Positions 14,810 through 22,965 of a DNA stretch of 39,917 bases are shown here, piece after piece. The position numbers and the translations under genes were made by a program. Numbering within the stretch: the first letter of the stretch is position 1; each line of letters begins with the position of its first letter. The DNA comes from Atopobium sp. UBA2090 (GTDB lineage: Bacteria > Actinomycetota > Coriobacteriia > Coriobacteriales > Atopobiaceae): NCBI GenBank assembly GCA_002331575.1, contig DCZG01000144.1:1445-41361 (forward strand). The letters are read 5' to 3'. The notes beneath the pieces were generated by a model. That model was not told the origin of the DNA. It saw nothing but the letters and a program-made list of their open reading frames with translations, and did no database searches.

Positions 14810-15960
14810 TCAGCACGTATTCGCTTAGGCTTCCCAAGGTAGTCTTCGGTGGCGAGAATCCCACGGAGCAACTCTCGAACGCGCTCCGCGCCGAGGGCGT
14901 GACCAAGGCGGTCGTTTTTACCGACCCCTCGCTCCGCCAGCTCGGAATCGTCGACCCGACTCTCTCCGCGATCAGCGCGGCCGGGGCGTCGGTGGAGATC
15001 GTCGACGACATCCCAGCGGAGCCGAGCTACACCCAGGTGCAGTCTGTCGTCGACAAGGTCAAGGGGATGGGCGCGGACGTCATTGTCGCCGTGGGCGGTG
15101 GCTCGGTCATGGACTCGGCCAAGCTCGCGAGCGTGGCGGCGACTGACGCCTATACGGTACACGACCTTCTCTCGAATCCCGGTCAGGCGACGAAGCGGCT
15201 GAAGTGCGTCGCCGTCCCCACGACTGCGGGGACGGGTGCCGAGGCAACGCCGAACGCCATCGTCGCCGTGCCGGAGGACGAGGTCAAGATCGGCATCGTC
15301 AACGACGCGATGATTCCCGACTACGTCGTGCTCGACGTTCGCACGGTCAAGAACCTCCCGCGCAAGATTGCCGCGGCGACCGGCATCGACGCGATGTGCC
15401 ACGGCATCGAGTGCTTCACGAGCACCAAGGCGAATCCCTTCTCCGACACCTTCGCACTCGAGGCCTTTGACCTCATCGTCAACAACATCGAACGAGCCTG
15501 TGATGACGCGGACGCCCTCGACGCGAAGCGTGCCATGCAGGTCGCCGCGTTCTATGCGGGCATCGCAATCACCGCCTCGGGCACCACCGCGGTCCATGCG
15601 CTGAGCTATCCCCTGGGTGGCAAGTACCACGTTCCGCATGGCGTCTCGAACGCCATCCTGCTCAGCCCCGTGATGCACTTCAACGAGCCTGCCATTCGCG
15701 AGCGTCTCGCCCTCGCCTACGACCGCGCCATCGCGGGCGAGGCGGTGACCGTCGGGGAGAAGTCCGCGGCACTCATCGAGCTCATGGACAGCATCGTTGA
15801 GCATCTCGACATCCCCAAGAGCCTCGCTGAGCTCGGCGTCACGGACGTGCCGATTGACTGGCTCGCCGAAGCCGGCCTCAAGCAGCAGCGCCTTCTCGTC
15901 AACAACATGCGAGAGGTCACGCTCGAGGACGCCAAGGCCATCTACGAGCAGATCATCTAA
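14806..15960 (+). CDS. Iron-containing (type III) alcohol dehydrogenase
   Basis: 384 residues; the start overlaps the kinase stop as ATGA. The N-terminal dinucleotide domain contains the family's GGGSVMDSAK loop, then PTTAGTGAEATPNAIV. The C-terminal helical domain carries the divalent-metal ligands in DAMCHGIECF and HALSYPLGGKYHVPHGVSNAIL (His residues). Such enzymes interconvert small aldehydes or ketones and alcohols with NAD(P)H. In this cluster it could reduce an aldehyde released by the DapA-family lyase, or oxidise a sugar-acid hydroxyl; the substrate cannot be told from sequence. It ends 12 nt before the lyase gene, and a GGAGG site lies in that gap. Confidence 0.93.
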   Translation: MISTYSLRLPKVVFGGENPTEQLSNALRAEGVTKAVVFTDPSLRQLGIVDPTLSAISAAGASVEIVDDIPAEPSYTQVQSVVDKVKGMGADVIVAVGGGSVMDSAKLASVAATDAYTVHDLLSNPGQATKRLKCVAVPTTAGTGAEATPNAIVAVPEDEVKIGIVNDAMIPDYVVLDVRTVKNLPRKIAAATGIDAMCHGIECFTSTKANPFSDTFALEAFDLIVNNIERACDDADALDAKRAMQVAAFYAGIAITASGTTAVHALSYPLGGKYHVPHGVSNAILLSPVMHFNEPAIRERLALAYDRAIAGEAVTVGEKSAALIELMDSIVEHLDIPKSLAELGVTDVPIDWLAEAGLKQQRLLVNNMREVTLEDAKAIYEQII

Positions 15961-15972
15961 GGAGGACCTTTC

Positions 15973-16881
15973 ATGAGGGCATGCACCACGACAGAGCTCA
16001 AGGGCATCATCGTTCCCATCGTCACTCCCATGAGGGCTGACGAGACCATCGACACCGACGAGCTGCGCCGGCAGGTCGACCGCCAGATCGACGCGGGCAT
16101 CCACGGCATCTTCCCCTTCGGCACGAACGGCGAGGGCTATATCCTCGACGGCGACGAGAAGCGGCTCGTCCTCGAGACCGTCATCGACGAGGTCGCCGGC
16201 CGTGTGCCCGTCTACGCCGGCACGGGTTGCATCTCCACCAAGGAGACCGTCGAGCAGTGCAAGATGGCTGAGGCGGCAGGTGCGGACATCCTGTCCGTCA
16301 TCACCCCCTCCTTCGCCAAGGCGAGCCAGCACGAGCTCATCGCCCACTACGAGACGGTCGCCGCGGCGGTCAAGACGCCGATCGTGCTCTACAACATCCC
16401 CATGCGTACGGGTAACGCCATCGAGCCCGAGACCGTCGCCAAGCTCGCCGAGGTCGACACCATCATCGGTGCCAAGGACTCCTCGGGCGACTGGGATAAC
16501 CTCAAGGCCTATATCGATCTTACCGCCAACAAGGACTTTGGCATCCTCTCAGGTAACGATGCTCTCATCCTCAGGGCGTTTCAGGCCGGTGCGAAGGGTG
16601 CGATTGCCGGCTGCGCGAACGTGTACCCCAAGAACATGGTCGGCATCTACGAGAACTGGGCGAAGGGTGACCTCGCGGCCGCCGAGGCCTGCCAGGAGGC
16701 CATCGCCCCCCTGCGCGCCTGCTTCAAGTTCGGCAACCCGAACACCGTCGTGAAGACTGCGGTCAACCTGCTCGGATATCCGGTGGGGAAGTGCCGTGCC
16801 CCGTTCAACTACCTACCGGAAGAGGGCATCGAAGCCCTGAGGGAGACCCTGGAATCGGACCGCGAGAAGGGAATGTGCTAG
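15973..16881 (+). CDS. DapA/NanA-superfamily lyase or aldolase
   Basis: 302 residues, a TIM-barrel class I aldolase. The ATG at 15973 follows GGAGG by 7 nt. Key residues are the Schiff-base Lys168 (IGAKDSSGDW), the catalytic Tyr140 (VLYNIPMRTG) and the carboxylate-binding loop FPFGTNGEGY. The GTNGE loop differs slightly from GTTGE of true DapA. Together with the cluster of sugar-acid genes this argues against lysine synthesis and for cleavage or dehydration of a 2-keto-3-deoxy sugar acid, giving pyruvate and an aldehyde. A sialic-acid lyase role is conceivable given the BNR and YhcH genes downstream, but the active-site loops are not clearly NanA-like. Confidence 0.88.
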   Translation: MRACTTTELKGIIVPIVTPMRADETIDTDELRRQVDRQIDAGIHGIFPFGTNGEGYILDGDEKRLVLETVIDEVAGRVPVYAGTGCISTKETVEQCKMAEAAGADILSVITPSFAKASQHELIAHYETVAAAVKTPIVLYNIPMRTGNAIEPETVAKLAEVDTIIGAKDSSGDWDNLKAYIDLTANKDFGILSGNDALILRAFQAGAKGAIAGCANVYPKNMVGIYENWAKGDLAAAEACQEAIAPLRACFKFGNPNTVVKTAVNLLGYPVGKCRAPFNYLPEEGIEALRETLESDREKGMC

Positions 16882-16883
16882 CC

Positions 16884-17960
16884 ATGACAGAGACGTACCG
16901 CCCCATCGTTGGCATCACCATGGGCGACCCAGCTGGCAACGGCCCCGAGATCACCGTCAAGGCGCTCTCGGACCCAACACTCTATGAGCGCTGCCGTCCC
17001 ATCGTCATCGGTGACGCGAAGATGATCGAGCAGGCGAAGGCCTTCGTGCACCATCCCGAGATGCACATCAATCCCGTCTCCCGCGTCGCTGACGCCGTGT
17101 TCGAGGCGGGAACCATCGACGTCTTCGACCTCGACCTCATCTCGGACGTCAAGGCCTTCAAGATCGGAGAGGTCTCTGCTGAGGGCGGCAACGCCGCCTT
17201 CCAGTCGGTCAAGAAGGTCATCGAGCTGGCCATGGCCGGCGAGGTTGACGCGACCGTCACCAACGCGCTCAACAAGGAGGCCATGAACCTCGCCCTGGCT
17301 CCTCAGGGGATGCACTTCGACGGTCACACCGAAATCTATGCCACGTACACGGGCACCAAGCGCTATTGCATGATGCTTGCCCACCATGACTTCCGCGTCG
17401 CGCACGTCTCGACGCACTGCTCCCTTCGCGAGGCGTGCGACCGCGTGAAGACCGGACGTGTCCTCGAGGTCATCGAGCTCGCGGATGAGGCCTGTCGAGA
17501 CCTTGGTATCGAGCATCCTCGGGTTGCCGTCGCGGGGCTCAACCCGCACTGTGGCGAGCACGGGCTCTTCGGAACCGAGGAGGCCGATGAGATCATGCCC
17601 GCCATCGAGGCCGCAAAGGCGGAGGGAATCGACGCCATTGGTCCCTGCCCTCCCGACTCGGTCTTCTCCGAGATGCACGGCGGCTGGTATGACATCACGG
17701 TCTGCATGTACCACGACCAGGGTCACATTCCAACCAAGGTCCTCGGCTTCGTGTACGACCGGGAGCGTCAGCAGTGGAAGGCCGTTGAGGGCGTGAACGT
17801 CACGCTCGGCCTGCCCATCATCCGTACGTCCGTGGACCACGGAACAGGCTTCGCCCTCGCGGGCAAGGGCACGTCGAACGAGCTCAGCCTTGTGAACGCC
17901 GTTGACTACGCGTTGCGCATGGCCGCTGGCCGTGCCGCGAAGGCAGGGGAGAGGAGCTAG
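16884..17960 (+). CDS. pdxA2: PdxA2-like 4-phosphothreonate/4-hydroxythreonine-4-phosphate dehydrogenase
   Basis: 358 residues from the ATG at 16884, 2 nt after the lyase stop, with GAAGGGA upstream. It begins with the PdxA signature GITMGDPAGNGPEITVKAL. The metal-binding histidines appear in MHFDGHTEIYA, AHVSTHCSLREA and CMYHDQGHIPTKVLGF, and the C-terminal substrate loop is RTSVDHGTGFALAGKGTSNE. In pathways with DUF1537 kinases, PdxA2 oxidises 4-phospho-D-threonate or -erythronate, which then decarboxylates to dihydroxyacetone phosphate. That role is favoured over vitamin B6 synthesis because of the kinase in the same operon and the absence of other pdx genes here. Confidence 0.9.
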   Translation: MTETYRPIVGITMGDPAGNGPEITVKALSDPTLYERCRPIVIGDAKMIEQAKAFVHHPEMHINPVSRVADAVFEAGTIDVFDLDLISDVKAFKIGEVSAEGGNAAFQSVKKVIELAMAGEVDATVTNALNKEAMNLALAPQGMHFDGHTEIYATYTGTKRYCMMLAHHDFRVAHVSTHCSLREACDRVKTGRVLEVIELADEACRDLGIEHPRVAVAGLNPHCGEHGLFGTEEADEIMPAIEAAKAEGIDAIGPCPPDSVFSEMHGGWYDITVCMYHDQGHIPTKVLGFVYDRERQQWKAVEGVNVTLGLPIIRTSVDHGTGFALAGKGTSNELSLVNAVDYALRMAAGRAAKAGERS

Positions 17961-18104
17961 GCACCACAAAAGCCATGGGGCTGATCGCCCCGCCAATCGA
18001 AGAAGTACGACTCGTACGGTCGGAGGAGGGTCCGACCGCAAGGGACGTCTTTCTGAAAAGAGTACGTTTAACCAGTGCAGTGAGTTCGGGAAAGGACAGG
18101 TAAC
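17961..18104 (+). other. Intercistronic region with a perfect hairpin before the permease
   Basis: This 144-bp gap interrupts an otherwise tight operon. It contains GGGG/CCCC (near 17979-17993), a small GTAC-centred stem and a perfect 8-bp hairpin CGGTCGGA/TCCGACCG (18017-18038). No U-tract follows, so an mRNA-processing or attenuation role is more likely than full termination. The core GTCGGA/TCCGAC is shared with the dyad at 6805-6820. Confidence 0.45.
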
Positions 18105-19409
18105 ATGACACTTCAAATGATTCTTGCGCTCGGCGTCCTCATCGTCATGCTCATTCTGATCATGTTCGACATCATGCCGTTTGGTGCGCCCCCCATCTTC
18201 GCAAGCCTCCTCCTCGTGGTCTGCGGGACGATCTTCGGATCCGGCTGGGAGGTCAAGTGGGACGTTCCCTACGCGTTCGCCGGCTTCACGAACTCGAGCG
18301 TCTGGATGATAGCCTTCTTCATGGTGGTGATGGCCGCAGTCCAAAAGACGAGTCTCATCGCCAAGGTCAAGGAAGCCATGTCCAAGCTGGTTCAGAGGGG
18401 CGGGTTCAAGAGCTACGTCCTTCTCGTCATCGTGGTCATGCTCGGCGCGTCCCTCGCAGGCGGCGGATCCACGGGCTACTACGTCCTGATTCTCTCGCTC
18501 GTCGCAACGCTCCCCTATAACAAGGAGCTCCCGACCTCGAAGCTCATGCTTCCCCTCGGCTTTGCCACCAACCATCCCCTCATCCCCATCAACGTCGCCC
18601 TCCAGTACGGCATCATGGTGACCATCCTCCAGTCCGCCGGTGCGTCCAGTGACGTCGCGATGGCGAGCTTCTCGTTCGTGACCTTCATCCTCTCCCTCGG
18701 CTTCATCGTCGCGTCGCTCGTGGGCTACAAGCTCCTTCCCGATCACCCGATCGCCGAGGCGACCGACGAGCAGAAGGCAGCGAGCGCTGCCGAGATCGTC
18801 ACCATGTCCAAGGGCCAGGAGACTCTCACCGTCGTCCTGTTCTTCGGCACCGTCGTCTGCATGATGCTCATGAACGTCCTCGGCAACCTTGCCTACGTCC
18901 TCCCCGGCATCGCCGCCTTCGTGCTCATGCTCGCTGGCGTCGTCAGCTGGAAGGAGTTCCGCGAGGGCATCTTCGCTCCAGTCGTCCTCATGATGGCTGG
19001 CGTCATCCCCGTCGCGAACGCACTTGCCGACTCCGGCCTCACCGCCCTCATCGGCAATGCCGTCGCAGGTGCCGCTGGTGGCATGTCGCCGTTCCTGATC
19101 GTCTTCCTGTTCTCGATCCTCACCTCCACCTGCGCCACGTTCACGGGCTCCAACATGGGTTCCGTCTACATCTTCGCCCCCATCGCCGTCGCGACGTGCA
19201 TGCAGCTCGGCGTCAGCCCCGTGGCCGCAGCCGCAGCCGTCACCCTCTCTGGTTGGCAGGGCGGCTACATGCCCATTGATGGCCTTCCGGCAATGATCTT
19301 CGGCATGGGCAACTACAAGCTCTCCGAATTCTGGGGCTTCACGGTGCCCATGTACCTGATCCGCATCGCCGCGCTCTCCCTTGGTGCGGTTCTGATCTTC
19401 CCGATGTAG
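18105..19409 (+). CDS. Ion-transporter-superfamily permease (SLC13/DASS-like), probable sugar-acid importer
   Basis: 434 residues, almost entirely hydrophobic, with roughly ten to twelve membrane-spanning stretches, starting MILALGVLIVMLILIMFDIMPF. The two halves each contain a small-residue re-entrant-like segment (MLGASLAGGGSTGYYVLI and FSILTSTCATFTGSNMGS), the pattern of the IT superfamily (SLC13, CitMHS, GntP). I favour an SLC13-like carboxylate carrier, using Na+ or H+ with organic anions, which would fit uptake of a four-carbon sugar acid. The start ATG follows AAAGGACAGG. It is the only transporter in the cluster, so the imported molecule is probably small and anionic. The exact subfamily is uncertain. 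Confidence 0.82.
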   Translation: MTLQMILALGVLIVMLILIMFDIMPFGAPPIFASLLLVVCGTIFGSGWEVKWDVPYAFAGFTNSSVWMIAFFMVVMAAVQKTSLIAKVKEAMSKLVQRGGFKSYVLLVIVVMLGASLAGGGSTGYYVLILSLVATLPYNKELPTSKLMLPLGFATNHPLIPINVALQYGIMVTILQSAGASSDVAMASFSFVTFILSLGFIVASLVGYKLLPDHPIAEATDEQKAASAAEIVTMSKGQETLTVVLFFGTVVCMMLMNVLGNLAYVLPGIAAFVLMLAGVVSWKEFREGIFAPVVLMMAGVIPVANALADSGLTALIGNAVAGAAGGMSPFLIVFLFSILTSTCATFTGSNMGSVYIFAPIAVATCMQLGVSPVAAAAAVTLSGWQGGYMPIDGLPAMIFGMGNYKLSEFWGFTVPMYLIRIAALSLGAVLIFPM

Positions 19410-19418
19410 GTTCCTGTT

Positions 19419-19453
19419 CGCCCCTCCCGGCGGGCAAGCTTCCGGGAGGGGCG
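19419..19453 (+). terminator. GC-rich hairpin after the permease
   Basis: A perfect 12-bp stem CGCCCCTCCCGG (19419-19430) with CCGGGAGGGGCG (19442-19453) and an 11-nt loop begins 9 nt after the stop. There is no U-tract on the plus strand, so it may only attenuate and lower expression of the hydrolase genes downstream. Confidence 0.6.
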
Positions 19454-19511
19454 GATGTCTCGCACCACCTGACCGATTCGACGACCAACGACCTTCTGCG
19501 AGGTGACGAGC

Positions 19512-21089
19512 ATGACGAACGCGAGCTTCTGGAGTTACGTCTCGACCAAGGCGGGGGCAGACCCCGTACGGACCATCTTCCTCTGCGTGCCTGACGGCGA
19601 TGCCCGTGACCTCGAGTCCGTCGCCACTTTCGCGCGCGAGTCCGGATGGCTCGACGTGGCGGAGGAAGACGGGTCGCTCGTCGTCGCACCGGTCGCGCCC
19701 GATGGTTGGGCGGCAGCGCCGCATGACCTCCTACGCGACCTCTATCTGGCTCACAGAAACGACTTCCGTGCCCCGTCCGGCACCTCCATCCCAGGGTGCG
19801 ATGGCATCGTCTGGACCTGGGAGTCGCTCATCTGCCTCGTGGGATACGGCGAAGGTGCCGTTCATGCGGCCAATCTGGCTGTCTCCCATCCTTCCTTTGC
19901 CGCGTCAGTCGTGCTCGTCGATGGTGCGGCAGATGACTTTGCAAACGTGGATGAACCTTCCGACCACTGGTTCGTTGCCCATCCGTCCGTCTCATGGCAC
20001 GCAAGCCGCCGTGAGGTGCCCCTCGCCTGCTGGCTCGCGGGGTCGGCTGCGACTGACTCCCGCATGGTCAGCTACCTCACGACCCAGGGTGGGCCAGGGT
20101 GGCGTGTTTGCCTGGCCCCTGAGCTCAAGGGGTCCGACCCGGTCATCGCGCGACGTGCCATGGAAGACTTCGTCAGCCATGTGGTGCGCTGGAAGAGCTC
20201 ACCCGATGGGATGCTCGCCTGGCATCTCTCCAAGCGGGAGTTCTGGGAGGGCGAAACCTACCGTCACGCCTGGACGGAGGTGGGCGGAATCCGCTATCAC
20301 CATGCGACCTACGTTCCTGCGAACCTCGTCGACAAGCCCGCCGTCGTCCTGTCCCTCCATGGTAGGGGGGAGCCGTCCTGGATCTTCTCCGAGAAGAACG
20401 GCTGGGAACGGCTTGCTGACGAGACCGGGGAGTTCGTCGTCGTGCTTCCCGACTCGCCCGGCAACGTCTGGTCGGCCTCCCGTGATGCGAACGCCCTCGA
20501 GGAGATCGTGAGAGAGGTCGTGACGCGCTACGGCGCTGATCCATCCCGGGTGTACGTGACGGGCTTCTCAAATGGAGCTGCCTTTACCTGGCAGCAGTCG
20601 ACGAGCCGACCCTGGCTCTTCGCCGCAGCTTCTCCCTGGAACTGTCCTCCCGCGGAGGCAATCGCCTCGGGCGGACTGGGAGACTACCTTGCGTCACCAG
20701 ACTTCTCGACCTCCGGCTATGACATGCCTCTCTTCGTGATCGCCGGCGACGTGGACGTGAAAGCTCCGGCTGATTCCGACAGGGACCTTCTCGCCGCGCT
20801 CGCCCCGAACGGCTGCGATGCCGGTGGGGAGGGCACTTGGGATGCGAGCGAGCGCTATGCCGCCTCCCGAGGCTACGTCGACGGCCGCCGGCTCTCGACG
20901 AGGACGTTCGCCGACGCCGAGGGCGTCGTGCGTGTGTGCTTCACGACCGTGCGGGACATGCCTCACGGCGCATACGAGGACGAGGCAAGGGCGACCTGGG
21001 AGTTCATGAGGGTTTTCAGCCGTCCCTCCCGTTCATGCAGGTCGGTTGCGGCGAGCGAGGACCTTGCCCGCGGGAAGGACGAACGATGA
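19512..21089 (+). CDS. Double-domain alpha/beta hydrolase (PHB-depolymerase/feruloyl-esterase-like), N domain degenerate
   Basis: 525 residues from the ATG at 19512, with GAGGTG 6 nt upstream. The C-terminal half (about 255-510) is an esterase of the LpqC/PHB-depolymerase type: oxyanion region VLSLHGRGEP, nucleophile elbow GFSNG with Ser353, and a late His in MPHGAYEDEA. The N-terminal half also reads as an alpha/beta hydrolase, but its elbow is GYGEG with Glu114 in place of Ser, so it is probably inactive and structural or ligand-binding. No signal peptide is present, so it acts inside the cell. It overlaps the next, similarly built gene by 4 nt. In context it may deacylate the imported substrate; which ester is unknown. 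Confidence 0.8.
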   Translation: MTNASFWSYVSTKAGADPVRTIFLCVPDGDARDLESVATFARESGWLDVAEEDGSLVVAPVAPDGWAAAPHDLLRDLYLAHRNDFRAPSGTSIPGCDGIVWTWESLICLVGYGEGAVHAANLAVSHPSFAASVVLVDGAADDFANVDEPSDHWFVAHPSVSWHASRREVPLACWLAGSAATDSRMVSYLTTQGGPGWRVCLAPELKGSDPVIARRAMEDFVSHVVRWKSSPDGMLAWHLSKREFWEGETYRHAWTEVGGIRYHHATYVPANLVDKPAVVLSLHGRGEPSWIFSEKNGWERLADETGEFVVVLPDSPGNVWSASRDANALEEIVREVVTRYGADPSRVYVTGFSNGAAFTWQQSTSRPWLFAAASPWNCPPAEAIASGGLGDYLASPDFSTSGYDMPLFVIAGDVDVKAPADSDRDLLAALAPNGCDAGGEGTWDASERYAASRGYVDGRRLSTRTFADAEGVVRVCFTTVRDMPHGAYEDEARATWEFMRVFSRPSRSCRSVAASEDLARGKDER

Positions 21090-22873
21090 GAGACGACTTG
21101 AACCCGCTCGTACAGACGTCGCCCCTTGCGGGCTCGCTCGTGGAGGAGACGGTCAGCGGAACCACTACCGGACGACTCGGTCCCGAGAACGGCGTGGACG
21201 TCGTCGAGGGCGTCGACCGCAGCATGCTCGTCTATGTCCCCCGTTCTGGCTGTCCGCACGCGAAGCAGACGCAGGTTCTGATGGTACTTCGTGACGACGC
21301 CGGGCCAGAGTCCGCCCAGCGCCTCCTCGGCACCCTCGGCCTTGCGAAGCTTGCCGAGGAGAGGCACTTCATCGTGGTCTTTCCCGACCCCCTTGAAGGT
21401 GGCTGGCACTATGCACCGGGTCGTGACCGTGAGAACGACACGGCCTTCCTCGTGAGATGCTTCGCCGCCTTGCCGTCTTCGAGCGTCCACGTCGCCGGAT
21501 TCAACGGCATGATCTTCCATCTGGCGACGAGCCCCGCCTCGTCCGCCCTCGTCATGAGCCTTGCCGTCACGAGCCCGCTCGATGCTGCGGCCGTCATGGT
21601 CGGAGCACTGCCCCAGGACTTCGACATTCCCGAAGGATATGGGGCGGGGCAGGTCGCATGGCTCTACGAGCACGATGAGCGAGTAAGGGAGTATCTTGCC
21701 GAGACGAACGGCTGCGGTGTTGCCGACGAGCCCGTGTCCGGCGTCATCCGACATGCCAGTCTGGGAACTCCTTGCCTGTGCCATTTCGTGAGCGGCCGCG
21801 GCCTCTCTCGCACGGAAGTCGCAGATGCCTGGGAGTTCATGTTCTCAGAGACGCGCCGATGGAGGAACGACATCTATGGCACCTATCAGCCGCGCATTCC
21901 GTTTCGTGACCGCGGGTTCGTAGCGCATGTCTCGGATGCGAGCCTCCCCCTCCCTGATGGGCTTCCCCGCACGTGGTACGAGTTCGTTCCCGAAGACCTT
22001 GCGCCTGAGCCCGCCCCTCTCGTCATCTACCTGCATGGGATCAACTGCGTCGGCCTCTATGGCGCGGAGCAGAGTGGCTGGTCCGATATCGCCGCGCGCG
22101 AGGGGATGATGTGCGTCTTCCCCGATGCCACGATCGAGAACAGGTGGAACGTGTGGGATGACCCGCGCCTGCCTCTCGACATGGACTACGTCCTCGCGCT
22201 CATCGACCACATGGACGCGGTCCATCCCGTCGATCGCAGCCGCGTGTATCTCTCGGGTTTCTCGATGGGCTCCATGTTCTCCAACGCGCTCGCCGCCTCG
22301 CATCCTGACGTGTTCGCAGGTGTCGTTGCCATGAACGGCCCGCACCTCGGGTACCTGGAGACGCTCGATCAGAGTGCTCCCAGCATGCTCGCCATCGGCC
22401 AGAAGAAGGCCATCTCATCGATTGAGCACTCTGACGCGCCCCTCTCGCCCACTCATGTCGAGGCGGACGCCGCGCGAGAGGCACATGACGTCAGGATGCC
22501 GTTCGTGCAGTTCGTGGGGAACCTCGACGGCGTCGGCATGGGATCGGGTCACGCATGGCCGCTCACCGGCGTCGACGATGGCATGTGGCCTGACACCATC
22601 GCGTATTGGCTGTGCTTCGACAACGTGTCAGATGCACTCCGTCGCGATGCGAGCACGGCCTCTGGTCTTGCTGCTGACGAGTGCGAGTATATCCCCGACC
22701 GCTTCTCGCATCAGTCTTGGCGTTCCTCGGACGCGGGGTGTCCCGAGTACTACCACCTCTTCGTCGTAGAGCGCATGCCGCACGCGGTTGACCTGCGAGA
22801 GGTCGAGCTCGGGTGGGAGATCGTGCGCCACTGGGCGCGAAACGCGGACGGAACCCTCCGTCGCATCGACTAG
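21086..22873 (+). CDS. Second double-domain alpha/beta hydrolase, paralogous in layout to the previous gene
   Basis: 595 residues, start overlapping the previous stop as ATGA; a frame extending back to 20837 lies inside that gene and is rejected. The C-terminal half has an oxyanion segment LVIYLHGINCVG, elbow GFSMGS with Ser393, an Asp in VGNLDGVGMG and a late His in RMPHAVDLRE, consistent with an active esterase. The N-terminal half has hydrolase-like strands (VLMVLRD, FIVVFPDP) and a corrupted elbow AGFNGM with Asn140 instead of Ser. Both tandem genes thus combine an inactive N domain with an active C domain. It is cytoplasmic. The family is similar to polyhydroxybutyrate-depolymerase-like carbohydrate esterases; substrate unknown. 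Confidence 0.8.
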   Translation: MRDDLNPLVQTSPLAGSLVEETVSGTTTGRLGPENGVDVVEGVDRSMLVYVPRSGCPHAKQTQVLMVLRDDAGPESAQRLLGTLGLAKLAEERHFIVVFPDPLEGGWHYAPGRDRENDTAFLVRCFAALPSSSVHVAGFNGMIFHLATSPASSALVMSLAVTSPLDAAAVMVGALPQDFDIPEGYGAGQVAWLYEHDERVREYLAETNGCGVADEPVSGVIRHASLGTPCLCHFVSGRGLSRTEVADAWEFMFSETRRWRNDIYGTYQPRIPFRDRGFVAHVSDASLPLPDGLPRTWYEFVPEDLAPEPAPLVIYLHGINCVGLYGAEQSGWSDIAAREGMMCVFPDATIENRWNVWDDPRLPLDMDYVLALIDHMDAVHPVDRSRVYLSGFSMGSMFSNALAASHPDVFAGVVAMNGPHLGYLETLDQSAPSMLAIGQKKAISSIEHSDAPLSPTHVEADAAREAHDVRMPFVQFVGNLDGVGMGSGHAWPLTGVDDGMWPDTIAYWLCFDNVSDALRRDASTASGLAADECEYIPDRFSHQSWRSSDAGCPEYYHLFVVERMPHAVDLREVELGWEIVRHWARNADGTLRRID

Positions 22874-22965
22874 GCATCTTGGGGCAGACGATGGGCAAAC
22901 ACGGATCGTCGAACCCTATGAACATGAGAAAGGGCGCGTGCGCCCGAGAAGAGAGAGGACATGGC

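Noticed and set aside
16878..19724. 948-codon minus-strand open frame opposite pdxA2, the permease and the start of the first hydrolase
   Set aside because: Its composition (runs of His, Asp, Glu, Gly and Arg) is that of antisense to a high-GC gene, with no domain motif, and the plus-strand proteins are clearly real.
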